In this document: positions 18,329 to 27,031 of the stretch, in pieces
How positions within the stretch are numbered: the first letter of the stretch is position 1
Layout of the letters: each line of letters begins with the position of its first letter
DNA from: an uncultured Bacteroidota bacterium
GTDB lineage: Bacteria > Bacteroidota > Bacteroidia > Chitinophagales > Chitinophagaceae
Length of the DNA: 64,000 nucleotides
Direction: 5' to 3'
Assembly: GCA_903824665.1 (NCBI GenBank)
Contig: CAIJXT010000009.1
Location: 124,001 to 188,000 of the forward strand
The notes under the pieces: generated by a model
The model's database searches: none
Seen by the model: the letters and a program-made list of their open reading frames with translations, nothing else
What the model was told of the DNA's origin: nothing
Program-made: the position numbers and the translations under genes

Positions 18329-19429
18329 ATGAAACAACCAACTTTATATCTCATTGCTGTTGCACTGCTGGTAACTGCATCCTGCAAACCTAAATTTGAC
18401 GAAGTATCGCCCAAAACAGGCCCGGTCACCGAAGCCGTGTTTGCATCGGGCAGTGTAGAACCAAAAGACTCTTATACGCTTACCTCTATTTCAGACGGGT
18501 TTATTGTAAAGAGCTATGTGTCTGAAAACGATGTGGTAAAGGAAAACCAATTGTTATTCAGGCTCGACAACCGGCAGCAGAATACGCAAGTAAGCATTGC
18601 CCAGACCAATCTGGAACACGCTCGTATAAATGCGTCGGCAGAGGCCCCTGCACTGATGCAGATACGTGTACAAATCGAAAGCGCACTGGTAAAAATGCAG
18701 GTTGACTCCGCTACACTCGCCAGATATCAGCGACTATTCGCCACCCATTCCGTATCTCGTCAGGAGGTAGATAATGCTACGGTAGCATACCAATCATCTT
18801 CAAGCGCATACCGGTCATTGGCAGAAAATTACAGAGCTACTGCCGACCGCGCACGCCAGGAACTCGCCAATACCAGATCGCAATTGCAAAACGCACAGGC
18901 AGGCAATCAGTACTACGACCTTGTGGCTATGGGAGCAGGCAAGGTATTCCAGGTGTTTAAGAAACAGGGTGATCTCGTACGCAGAGGCGACAAAGTTGCA
19001 CAGATAGGCAACCCCGACTCCATAATCATTTATCTGGACATCGATGAGGGCAGCATCGGTAAGTTGCGCGAAGGGCAGAAAGTGTTGGTAGAGTTAAACA
19101 CCGCTAAAGGCAAAACAATGGAAGCCAGCATCTTCAAAATATACCCGCACTTCAACGAAACATCGCAGTCGTACAAAGTGGAGGCCCGCTTCCTCAAAAA
19201 CGTACCTGGTCTTATTTCGGGCACACAGCTACAGGCAAATATCATTACCAATGTAAAGGAAAACACACTGCTGATACCGCACGTCTACGTTACCGGCGGC
19301 AACAAAGTACTGATAAAGAAGGGCGACAAAATAGACACAGCAATAATCACAACCGGAATCGTTTCTGATGAGTGGATAGAAGTACTAAGCGGTATCACCG
19401 CCTCCGACAAAATAGTGAAGATGAAATAG
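18329..19429 (+). CDS. HlyD/MacA-type periplasmic membrane fusion lipoprotein
   Basis: 366 residues. A lipobox (LVTASC, Cys19) predicts a lipid-anchored protein rather than a transmembrane one. A lipoyl-like region (SGSVEPKDSYTLTSISDGFI, from about 40) is followed by a long helical hairpin (about 90-195) and a beta-barrel domain (GKVFQVFKKQGDLVRRGDKV onward). It bridges the inner-membrane ABC transporter and the TolC channel. The same operon supplies all three parts. Confidence 0.92.
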   Translation: MKQPTLYLIAVALLVTASCKPKFDEVSPKTGPVTEAVFASGSVEPKDSYTLTSISDGFIVKSYVSENDVVKENQLLFRLDNRQQNTQVSIAQTNLEHARINASAEAPALMQIRVQIESALVKMQVDSATLARYQRLFATHSVSRQEVDNATVAYQSSSSAYRSLAENYRATADRARQELANTRSQLQNAQAGNQYYDLVAMGAGKVFQVFKKQGDLVRRGDKVAQIGNPDSIIIYLDIDEGSIGKLREGQKVLVELNTAKGKTMEASIFKIYPHFNETSQSYKVEARFLKNVPGLISGTQLQANIITNVKENTLLIPHVYVTGGNKVLIKKGDKIDTAIITTGIVSDEWIEVLSGITASDKIVKMK

Positions 19430-19488
19430 TGCGCATATGCCAACCAATGACTGTCTGAATACACAGACAGCCTAAATCAAAAAACGAA

Positions 19489-20733
19489 ATGAAAATTAGT
19501 GTAAATACAGAAATAGCACTCACCTACCTCTCATCCAGAAAAAAGCAAACAGTTGTTGCATCAATGGGTGTGATGTTTGGCATTTCCATGTTCATATTCA
19601 TGCAGTCGCTCATGAAGGGTACGAATGACTACTTCGAAAAGATGTCCTTTACCAATACCCCACATATCCGCATTTTCAATGAGAACAAGGTAGCCGATAA
19701 TCATATGCTTCGTTCTTTCATCAACGACCAGTCAGAGAAAATACTAACCAACCCAAAACAGTTGGCACAGTCGCCAGGTATTACCAATCCTTATGGTATC
19801 ATTGACCAGATTCGCCGAAACCCTAAGATAGCGGCTGTGACACCTCAGGTCACCGGCAATGTCATCTACACCAGTGGTAGCGTAGAGTTGCCCGGCAATG
19901 TCGCTGGTGTGGAAATTGACGAAGAAGACAAAATGTTTGATGTGCAGACCAATATGATTAGCGGCAACCTGCACGATCTCAACCGGGTACACAACAGCAT
20001 ACTTATAGGCAAGGGTATAGCCGAAAAACTGAGCCTGCACACAGGCGACAATCTTACTGTAAGGGCAGGCAACGGCAATATGCTCGTTATGCGGGTAGTG
20101 GGTGTATTCTCCACTACAGTAAAACAACTGGACGAAACAAAATCCTATGCCAATATCTCTACCGTGCAAAGCCTAGCCGGGAAAGATAGAAGCTATGTTA
20201 CCGAAATTAAAGTGAATCTGGTTAACTACAACGATGCACCAGCCGTAGCGCGCGACCTAGAAACCATTACCGGATATAAATCAGAAGACTGGGTTAAGGC
20301 CAACGAACAGCTCAAAGCGGCATTCAAGGTTCGTGCCATAATTCTCAATTCAGTGATCGGGGTTATTCTACTGGTTGCCGGTTTCGGCATCTACAACATC
20401 CTGAACATGACCATCTACGAGAAAATAAAGGAAATCGCCATACTGAAAGCTCAGGGATTTTCCGGCAGAGCCGTTACCAGCATCTTTTTGCAGCAAGCTA
20501 TCTACATCGGGCTTATGGGTGGCATTATCGGCCTTATTGTAGGCTTCTCGCTCACATTTATGGTTTCAAGAATTTATATCGGTGCCGGTACGCTGAAGTA
20601 TCTGCCCATGTCTTTCCACCCACCCCATTACATCCAGGCACTCACATTCGGTATCATTACAACAATAGCCGCCGGCTTCTTCCCGGCTCGCAAAGCATCT
20701 AAAGTAGACCCTGTAACCATAATACGCGGATAA
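19489..20733 (+). CDS. ABC transporter permease, FtsX/MacB/LolC type
   Basis: 414 residues with the four-helix MacB/FtsX layout: one membrane segment near the N-terminus (about 22-44), a large periplasmic domain (about 50-280), and three segments in the C-terminal third beginning at ILNSVIGVILLVAGFGIYNI. The sequence EKIKEIAILKAQGFSG after the second segment is the coupling region, and ARKASKVDPVTIIRG is the usual family ending. It shares one base with the ATPase gene (TAATG), giving coupled translation. Confidence 0.93.
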   Translation: MKISVNTEIALTYLSSRKKQTVVASMGVMFGISMFIFMQSLMKGTNDYFEKMSFTNTPHIRIFNENKVADNHMLRSFINDQSEKILTNPKQLAQSPGITNPYGIIDQIRRNPKIAAVTPQVTGNVIYTSGSVELPGNVAGVEIDEEDKMFDVQTNMISGNLHDLNRVHNSILIGKGIAEKLSLHTGDNLTVRAGNGNMLVMRVVGVFSTTVKQLDETKSYANISTVQSLAGKDRSYVTEIKVNLVNYNDAPAVARDLETITGYKSEDWVKANEQLKAAFKVRAIILNSVIGVILLVAGFGIYNILNMTIYEKIKEIAILKAQGFSGRAVTSIFLQQAIYIGLMGGIIGLIVGFSLTFMVSRIYIGAGTLKYLPMSFHPPHYIQALTFGIITTIAAGFFPARKASKVDPVTIIRG

Positions 20734-21449
20734 TGGAAAACATAGCACTCAAAGCATCAGGCATTACCAAGTACTTCTACGACCCTGTCAAAATGCAGGT
20801 GTTGAAAGACATCAACATGGAAGTAATAAAGGGCGAATTTGTTTCTATCGTCGGCAAGTCGGGCTGCGGTAAATCAACGCTGCTGTACATACTTTCTACC
20901 ATGGACACCGACTACGAAGGCACACTCACCATAAACGGTGAAAACACTACCGGTCAGTCGCTCAATAATCTGGCTCGAATACGAAACGAATCCATTGGGT
21001 TTGTGTTTCAGTTTCACTACCTCCTGCCCGACTTCTCCTGCCTTAAAAATGTTATGATCCCGGCACTGCGTCTGGGCAAGCTGTCGCCAAAAGAAATAGA
21101 GGCTGCCGCTTACGAAAAGCTGAAAATGTTTGGTGTTGAAGATCAGGCACTCAAAAAAGCTGGAAAACTCTCCGGCGGCCAGCAACAACGTGTGGCTATT
21201 GCTCGAGCGCTCATCAACAACCCTGCAATCATTATGGGCGACGAACCCACCGGCAATCTCGATTCAAAAAATACAGGTATCGTTTTCGATCTGTTCATGC
21301 AACTTTCTAAAGAGTACGGCCAAACCCTTATCACGGTAACCCACGACGAGGACTTTGCCAAACGCTCAGATAGAATTATCGAGATGGCAGATGGTGAAAT
21401 CAAGCGCATAGCGGGCAACAACGGAAACAAATCGCAGAACAACAAATAA
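20733..21449 (+). CDS. ABC transporter ATP-binding protein (MacB/LolD type)
   Basis: 238 residues. Walker A is GKSGCGKST (41-49), the Q-loop is FVFQFHYLLPD, the signature is LSGGQQQRVAIARAL and Walker B is AIIMGDEP, followed by TGNLDS and the H-loop VTHDEDF. These are all intact. It energises the FtsX-like permease in a MacAB-TolC-like tripartite pump; substrates of such systems include antibiotics, peptides and lipoproteins, and the sequence does not decide between them. Last gene of the operon; convergent with the M28 peptidase gene. Confidence 0.95.
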   Translation: MENIALKASGITKYFYDPVKMQVLKDINMEVIKGEFVSIVGKSGCGKSTLLYILSTMDTDYEGTLTINGENTTGQSLNNLARIRNESIGFVFQFHYLLPDFSCLKNVMIPALRLGKLSPKEIEAAAYEKLKMFGVEDQALKKAGKLSGGQQQRVAIARALINNPAIIMGDEPTGNLDSKNTGIVFDLFMQLSKEYGQTLITVTHDEDFAKRSDRIIEMADGEIKRIAGNNGNKSQNNK

Positions 21450-21468
21450 ATACACGCTCTTATTGCCC

Positions 21469-23043
21469 CTACCTTTTGTAGCTGTCCGTTGCCTTATTCA
21501 CTTTAGGTAGTGGCTTGCGAGGCAACTTCTTGTCCAGCATAGCCGTATGGTAAACAAACGAAGCAACCACAATCGACGCCTGCATCAGATCATTGGCTAC
21601 TACCCTGTCGTAAGAGTCCATATTGGTATGGTGTGTACGGGTTCCATATTCCAGCGGGTCCTGAATAAACTGGAAACCCGGAATGCCCACTTCATCAAAA
21701 GAGATATGGTCAGTTGACCCCGTATTCCTGATAGTAACGGTATTAGCGCCAAGATCGGAAAAAGGGGCCAGCCAGCTTTTGAAGGCCGACCGCACTTCCT
21801 CGTTTTCCTGCAGATATACGCCTCTTATCTTACCAGCACCATTATCCAGATTATAGTAGGCCGACACTTTTCCGTGGTCCGGTTTCAGCTTCATGGTCAG
21901 TCGATCACCAAAGTGTTTTTTCACATATCCGCGCGACCCCAGCAATCCTTGCTCCTCTCCACTCCACAGCGCTATGCGAATTGTACGGCGGGGTTTCACC
22001 TTTATCGCTTTCAATATCCTCAATGCTTCCATCATTACTACTGTACCCGTAGCGTTATCGGTAGCGCCTGTCGACCCATGCCAGCTATCCATGTGCCCAC
22101 CTAGCATCACCAGTTCATCTTTCAGCTCCGGATCTGTACCCGGTATTTCTGCTATTACATTGTACTCGGTAGAGTCCTGCATCAGGAAGGTTGTACGGGT
22201 ATCCATTTCCAGCGACACCCTTTTGCCAGCTTCCAGCAGCCTGCCCAGCACACCCAGGTGTTCGCTGCCCAGCTCCATTTCAGGAAGCACCATTTTTGCA
22301 TCCCACTTGCGCGACGACCCGTTAGAGGTGAATAACGTTCCCATTGTACCGCGTCCGCCACTCAGTACTCCCACGGCACCTTCTTGCATCAGAAACGAAT
22401 CAATCTGTGGCCGCAGATTCACCCGTGGCTTCGGCTTCGGCTTTGTTTGGCCTAAGTTGGTTGTTCCTTCATCTATGTGCGGATCACCTGCTAGCTTCAG
22501 CAGTTCTTCGTCTGTCAGCCGGCGCGCATCAGCCGAAAAGTTCATTTTCACTTCATTATTCAGTGTCGATAAGACCACTATCTTTCCTTCCAGTTTCCCG
22601 GCATACTTTGCCATATCTTCAAGACTCTCTATTCTTACCAGCACAGCTTCTCCTTTCATCAGTCCGTTGGTGCCCGAAGTCCATGCACGGGGCACGCCTA
22701 TCAGTGGCTGGTAGTACGGCGATGTCATAGCCAGATAGCTCTTATTGATTTCCCACCCCTTGCCGAAACCACCCCACTGCTCTATCTTCACATTACTCAG
22801 TCCCCAGGATCGGAGCTTCTTCGCTGCCCACGCCTCTGCTTGTTTCATGCCCGGCGATCCAGTGAGCCTCGGCCCATTCACATCCGTAAGCTCAAAAAGC
22901 GACTGCATCACCATTGAGTTCTGGAAGCCCTCCTTTCTGATAAGCATTACTGTGCGCATATCTACCTTTTCAGCACGGTCGCCCCTGAATGATGTAATGC
23001 AAATCGCGACACTTAACAATGCCAGCAGGGTATTCTTTCTCAT
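21469..23043 (-). CDS. Exported M28 family metallopeptidase with PA domain
   Basis: 524 residues, signal peptide at 1-20. The middle (about 110-260) is a protease-associated insert. The di-zinc site is complete: H317 (GGHMDSW), D329 (TDNATG), E363/E364 (SGEEQGLLGS), D400 (YNLDNGAG) and H446 (STDHISFDE). M28 enzymes are aminopeptidases or carboxypeptidases acting on peptides. The C-terminus is basic (KPLPKVNKATDSYKR) and carries no sorting domain, so the enzyme is likely periplasmic. Monocistronic. Confidence 0.93.
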   Translation of the reverse strand: MRKNTLLALLSVAICITSFRGDRAEKVDMRTVMLIRKEGFQNSMVMQSLFELTDVNGPRLTGSPGMKQAEAWAAKKLRSWGLSNVKIEQWGGFGKGWEINKSYLAMTSPYYQPLIGVPRAWTSGTNGLMKGEAVLVRIESLEDMAKYAGKLEGKIVVLSTLNNEVKMNFSADARRLTDEELLKLAGDPHIDEGTTNLGQTKPKPKPRVNLRPQIDSFLMQEGAVGVLSGGRGTMGTLFTSNGSSRKWDAKMVLPEMELGSEHLGVLGRLLEAGKRVSLEMDTRTTFLMQDSTEYNVIAEIPGTDPELKDELVMLGGHMDSWHGSTGATDNATGTVVMMEALRILKAIKVKPRRTIRIALWSGEEQGLLGSRGYVKKHFGDRLTMKLKPDHGKVSAYYNLDNGAGKIRGVYLQENEEVRSAFKSWLAPFSDLGANTVTIRNTGSTDHISFDEVGIPGFQFIQDPLEYGTRTHHTNMDSYDRVVANDLMQASIVVASFVYHTAMLDKKLPRKPLPKVNKATDSYKR

Positions 23044-23202
23044 GGTTGAATAATTGTGATCCGAAAAATAGACATTTTATATCAAACACCGCTACCTACA
23101 TAGATCAAAAACTAAGTATGGAAAGAAAATCCCCCTGTCGCTGCCACTCAACATTTTACAGCAAAAAGTAGGCAAATTATTATTGCGGTTCATTAATTTT
23201 TA

Positions 23203-23210
23203 TATCTTCG
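23203..23210 (+). promoter_or_regulatory. Probable -7 box (TATCTTCG) of the Ala/Pro/Lys-rich protein gene
   Basis: One mismatch to TAnnTTTG, 19 bases before the ATG at 23230, with a TTG 17 bases upstream (23183). An AAAAGGAAAA purine stretch precedes the start codon. Confidence 0.4.
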
Positions 23211-23229
23211 CCTTAACAAAAGGAAAATC

Positions 23230-23970
23230 ATGACAAAACTTTTCGTCCCTTTATTTGCAGCAGCGCTGCTCTCCGTTGGTATTGCACACGCACAGAAACC
23301 AGCGCCGGCAGTTAAAAAAGAAGCAATTCCGGTAAATAAGACACCCGTACCGGTTGCTCGTCCGGTAGTGCCTGTAGCCAAAACAGCACCTGCTGTTGCA
23401 AAACCAGTAGCCGCTCCTGCACCAAAACCTGTAGCTGCTCCTGTAGCCGCACCAGCTCCAAAACCAGCTCCGGCTCCAAAACCTGTAGCTGCACCAAAAC
23501 CAGTGGCTGCACCTGCACCAAAGCCAGCTCCGGCTCCAAAACCGGTAGCAGCGCCCGCACCAAAACCAGTTACACCAATTTCTAAAGCGCCTGTAAAAAA
23601 AGCAGCAACTGCTAAAAAAGAAGCTAAAAAAGCTAAACCTGCTCCTGTAGTGGCACAGCCAGCCGCAGAAATCGCTCCATATCGCCCCGCAGCGCCTGTA
23701 GAGCCAACTCCTATGGTACGTGAAGAAAAGAAAGTAATAGTGCATGAAGAAATGGAGTCTGACAACGACAGAAAGACTACGTGTAATAAAGGTGAAAAGA
23801 AAGGCAAAGAATGTGCTAAATCATGTTCAAACAATTGTGGAAGTGAATGTATGGACCATCCGGGAATGCGCAAATCAAGGCGTTACTTCCGCGCAAAACA
23901 CATGCTTGATTACAACAGCAACTATGAAAATTCTGGTTACTACATGTATAAAAACAGCCAGTGCCACTAA
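23230..23970 (+). CDS. Exported Ala/Pro/Lys-rich repeat protein with Cys-rich tail
   Basis: 246 residues. A signal peptide (1-21, ending AHAQ) is followed by about 95 residues of APAPKPVA-type repeats, a Lys/Ala segment (KKAATAKKEAKKAKPAP), then a charged tail with six cysteines between about 179 and 209 (CNKGEKKGKECAKSCSNNC and GSECMD) and a final Cys near the end. The repeat part should be an extended polyproline rod, as in TonB-like or wall-spanning linkers; the tail may bind metal or form disulfides. I do not recognise a family. The internal DNA repeats make length variation likely. Confidence 0.75.
   Translation: MTKLFVPLFAAALLSVGIAHAQKPAPAVKKEAIPVNKTPVPVARPVVPVAKTAPAVAKPVAAPAPKPVAAPVAAPAPKPAPAPKPVAAPKPVAAPAPKPAPAPKPVAAPAPKPVTPISKAPVKKAATAKKEAKKAKPAPVVAQPAAEIAPYRPAAPVEPTPMVREEKKVIVHEEMESDNDRKTTCNKGEKKGKECAKSCSNNCGSECMDHPGMRKSRRYFRAKHMLDYNSNYENSGYYMYKNSQCH
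23395..23570 (+). repeat. Tandem APAPKPVA-coding repeats
   Basis: Imperfect short repeats of the type GCTCCGGCTCCAAAACC follow one another inside the exported protein gene, coding for Ala-Pro-Lys-Pro units. Confidence 0.7.
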
Positions 23971-24002
23971 TTTCCTCTGGAAAATATCTTTTCTATATTT
24001 CG

Positions 24003-24038
24003 CAAAAGCCTTTGATACAGATCGAAGGCTTTTGTTTT
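24003..24038 (+). terminator. Rho-independent terminator after the Ala/Pro/Lys-rich protein gene
   Basis: CAAAAGCCTT (24003-24012) pairs with AAGGCTTTTG (24025-24034), a perfect 10-bp stem with a 12-base loop, followed by TTTTG. Confidence 0.75.
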
Positions 24039-24093
24039 GTCCGAAAATTGTTAATAATTACACCTAAGCAATCCTATATCCCTGCTTAGTCTT

Positions 24094-24101
24094 TACTTTT
24101 G
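24094..24101 (+). promoter_or_regulatory. -7 box (TACTTTTG) of the rhomboid gene
   Basis: A perfect TAnnTTTG match 27 bases before the ATG at 24129. No good -33 element was found. Confidence 0.55.
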
Positions 24102-24128
24102 AATCCATTCTAAATTCACCTGACCAAC

Positions 24129-24722
24129 ATGGGGCTGACGATAATTATAATTGCCATTACAGTGCTTGTTTCTATTGCAGCGTTCAACAATACTGATCTG
24201 GAAAACAAGCTTATACTTTGGCCTCGTTACATGGATAATCCGGCAGAATATTACCGCTTACTCACTTCCGGCTTCATTCATGCCGACTGGAACCATCTGC
24301 TCTTCAATATGTTCTCACTGTATTTTGTAGGTCAGTCTGTAGAAATGCAGATCGGCATGCAAATGGTGACACTCTACCTTACAGGCATCATTGTTTCTTC
24401 GCTGCCCTCTTTCCTCAAAAACAGAAATAATAGCCACTATCGCGCACTGGGCGCTTCAGGAGGCGTATCATCAGTATTGTTTCTGGTTATCTACTTTTTC
24501 CCCTGGGCCAAATTACAGATCATGTTTATCCCTATTGGCATACCATGCATATTGTACGGCGTACTCTATCTCATCTACGAAGCTTATATGGGCAGGCGCG
24601 GCCAGGGTAATGTAAACCACGACGCTCACTTCTGGGGCGCAGTTTACGGTATTCTTTTTGCTTTAATGATTGATCCTACACATGGCCTTAGCTTCCTCAA
24701 CGAGCTGATGCACCCCAGATAG
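24129..24722 (+). CDS. Rhomboid family intramembrane serine protease
   Basis: 197 residues, six predicted membrane helices. The catalytic dyad is visible: S110 in GASGGVSSV and H167 in HDAHFWGAVYG. The HADWNHLLFNM loop (51-61) matches the conserved rhomboid L1/TM2 motif. Rhomboids cleave single-pass membrane proteins within the bilayer. The substrate is unknown. The gene stands alone between a terminator and the convergent tilS gene. Confidence 0.93.
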   Translation: MGLTIIIIAITVLVSIAAFNNTDLENKLILWPRYMDNPAEYYRLLTSGFIHADWNHLLFNMFSLYFVGQSVEMQIGMQMVTLYLTGIIVSSLPSFLKNRNNSHYRALGASGGVSSVLFLVIYFFPWAKLQIMFIPIGIPCILYGVLYLIYEAYMGRRGQGNVNHDAHFWGAVYGILFALMIDPTHGLSFLNELMHPR

Positions 24723-24746
24723 GGCAAGTGTAATCGCCACTGCAGC

Positions 24747-26087
24747 TTATTTATCTGTCTTTCTCGTTACCGTCAAAACCCTGTTCGTAGTCGGTTTTAT
24801 CTTAAATCGCTCATCGAGCCGGATACCAGCTACCCAAACAATGCGTTTTCCCGACTCCAGTATCATGATCTGTTCTTTGTGGTGCAACGGAACTTTGAGA
24901 TCTATCAGCAGCCGGCTCACCTTTTTCTTTTTCATGCCCATGCCCAGCGGATAGAAATAATCACCTGTGCGCCATTTTCGCAACACCAGCGGAAACGTGA
25001 TTGCAGACAAATCTATACAGGCAAGCTCTGTACCGGTTGGTATTTCTGCCGGACGGTCGCCGACTGCAAACGAAAAAGAACCTGCACCGGTATGTATTAC
25101 ACTTGGCACCTCTTGAACTTCAATAAGGCCGGCGTCTTCTGTTGCAAGAGTGGTAACTACCAGAAAATCCCTGTTCCGTATAATTCGATGTGTAGGTGAC
25201 ACGATAAAATGGCCTGAACCCGACGACAGCAATGCCAGAACATGTGGCACCTGCGCCGGCGAAAACCCAAATGGCTGTATCAGCTCGTAGCATATGGTCG
25301 CCAGTGGCTCACGTAGTTGCAGCTTGCGCACCGGTATATAATAGTCCGGCCCGCGTTTTTCAATAAGTGCTTTACGCTCACGGGCTACTGCCGCGTTGTA
25401 TATCTGTCCCGCCTCTGCAAAACGGGAAATGCTTTCATTTACATTTACAATTGCATTCGTAAATAGTTTTTGTGCAGCAGGTATAATTTTATGCCGCACG
25501 GCATTACGGAGGTAGTCATCGGTAGCATTCGATTCATCTTCACGAAAAGGCACCTCTTCTTCCCTGACATATTCATCCAGCATCTCGCGTGTGGCAAACA
25601 GCAACGGTCGAACGATGTGCCCATGCTCAGGCAGTATCCCGTGAATACCATTTATGCCCGTACCGCGAAACAGGTTGATCAGCAATGTCTCCACATTATC
25701 ATTGGCATGGTGCGCGGTTACTATTGCCGCATACCCCTGCTCTTTGCGCACCTGCTCAAACCAATCGTACCGCAGTATGCGCGCTGTTTCTTGCGTCCCC
25801 TTTTTCCAGTTTGCAGCCGCCTGTTTCGTGTCAAAGCCTATTACATGGACGAGTATATCGTTAGCCGCACACCAGCCACGCACAAGTTGTTCATCCAGAC
25901 CAGACGCTTCTCCCCGCAACCCGAAATTGCAATGCGCCACCGCAAACGGAAAGCCGTTGGCCTTAAACAGATGCGCAAGCGCCATAGAGTCGGCACCACC
26001 ACTTACTGCAAGCAATACGGCCTTTCCGTGCAACTTCGGGAATTGCCTGTTCCAATGACTCCGAAACTCAGATAACAACTTGCTCAA
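24747..26087 (-). CDS. tilS: tRNA(Ile)-lysidine synthase
   Basis: 446 residues. TilS attaches lysine to C34 of the CAU-anticodon tRNA-Ile so that it reads AUA. The PP-loop is SGGADS (29-34) in LLAVSGGADSMALAHLF; GLRGEASGLDE and TAHHANDNVETLLINLFRGT are further family motifs. The C-terminal TilS domain is present (FYPLGMGMKKKKVSRLLIDL). The gene is preceded on the same strand by a short TPR gene 24 bp upstream. Confidence 0.96.
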   Translation of the reverse strand: MSKLLSEFRSHWNRQFPKLHGKAVLLAVSGGADSMALAHLFKANGFPFAVAHCNFGLRGEASGLDEQLVRGWCAANDILVHVIGFDTKQAAANWKKGTQETARILRYDWFEQVRKEQGYAAIVTAHHANDNVETLLINLFRGTGINGIHGILPEHGHIVRPLLFATREMLDEYVREEEVPFREDESNATDDYLRNAVRHKIIPAAQKLFTNAIVNVNESISRFAEAGQIYNAAVARERKALIEKRGPDYYIPVRKLQLREPLATICYELIQPFGFSPAQVPHVLALLSSGSGHFIVSPTHRIIRNRDFLVVTTLATEDAGLIEVQEVPSVIHTGAGSFSFAVGDRPAEIPTGTELACIDLSAITFPLVLRKWRTGDYFYPLGMGMKKKKVSRLLIDLKVPLHHKEQIMILESGKRIVWVAGIRLDERFKIKPTTNRVLTVTRKTDK

Positions 26088-26111
26088 TACGGTTATTTAT
26101 GAATGGTAAAC

Positions 26112-26426
26112 TTAATAGGCAAGATCTTCATAGGCACCCTGCAGTTCATTGTAGCTGTGCATGTCTTTGGCAGCCTTTGCCTGTGCCATACCCAGCTCAT
26201 AGGTAGCAATTGCCTCTTGCTGCTGCCCGGTTCGCTCCTGCAACTTTCCCAAATGGTAATAGGTGGCCACGTAGCCAGGTTCATTCGTCAGGTTGGCTTC
26301 AAATCGTGCCCTCGCCTGTTCTTCCTCACCTGCTTTCACATATTCCAGCGCCAGCGCATGATTCAAAAAACAATCACGGGGGCTTGCCTCCAGAAATTGC
26401 AGCAACTTTTGTATTCTGTCTGTCAT
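26112..26426 (-). CDS. Small TPR protein
   Basis: 104 residues from the ATG at 26426 (MTDRIQKLLQFLEASPRD); an in-frame ATG at 26477 would add 17 unconserved-looking residues. It has about two to three tetratricopeptide repeats (LNHALALEYVKAGEEEQARARFE, ATYYHLGKLQERTGQQQEAI). Such short cytoplasmic TPR proteins mediate protein contacts. It sits just upstream of tilS and is probably cotranscribed with it. Confidence 0.75.
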   Translation of the reverse strand: MTDRIQKLLQFLEASPRDCFLNHALALEYVKAGEEEQARARFEANLTNEPGYVATYYHLGKLQERTGQQQEAIATYELGMAQAKAAKDMHSYNELQGAYEDLAY

Positions 26427-26492
26427 ACCGGTAGCAAATTTAAGATGCCGCAACGACATCGTGCCGGCTATTTGCATTAACCCCGCGGCAAA

Positions 26493-26876
26493 TCACCAGA
26501 TCTTCTTCACCAAAACCGAAACCCCACCCAATATCAGCCCGGCAACTATCCCTGTTAGTGGCCCCGTAAGTAATGGAAAATACCGTACCGGCATAAAAGT
26601 GACCTTGCCGAACTGGTCTTTGAGGTCAGGATTGCTGATAAGGTACCTGTCAAAAAACAAACATTGGATAACACCATTCAAAATACCCCAAACCATCCCA
26701 ATGCAGAAACCATGCAAAAACACACCTGTACTGACATTTTTAACCACTACAATCGTTGCAACAGCCATGAGTAGCAACCACAACAAAGGCTCTATCCGTT
26801 GTGTATACCCATTTACAGATAATGTACCCATCACCACCCCCAATAGACCAAGTACTATTACAATCACCCAGTTCAT
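26493..26876 (-). CDS. Four-helix membrane protein of unknown function
   Basis: 127 residues with four hydrophobic segments (about 2-21, 30-48, 50-75 and 100-123). The first contains VLGLLGVVMGTLSVNGYTQ; the last is LTGPLTGIVAGLILGGVSVL. I do not recognise a named family. It lies 66 bp upstream of the TPR gene on the same strand and may be in its transcript. Confidence 0.7.
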   Translation of the reverse strand: MNWVIVIVLGLLGVVMGTLSVNGYTQRIEPLLWLLLMAVATIVVVKNVSTGVFLHGFCIGMVWGILNGVIQCLFFDRYLISNPDLKDQFGKVTFMPVRYFPLLTGPLTGIVAGLILGGVSVLVKKIW

Positions 26877-27031
26877 AACATTTCATTTTAAGGGCTGCCA
26901 GCCCGCACACAAAAAAAGAAAACAAATTGCCGCAACAGCGATCGCCACACCTGCCAACAATGTTTACAAAATTAACAAGTTATAAAAATTGGTTTTACTA
27001 CTTTCACGAAAACCATTACTGACAGGCACGT

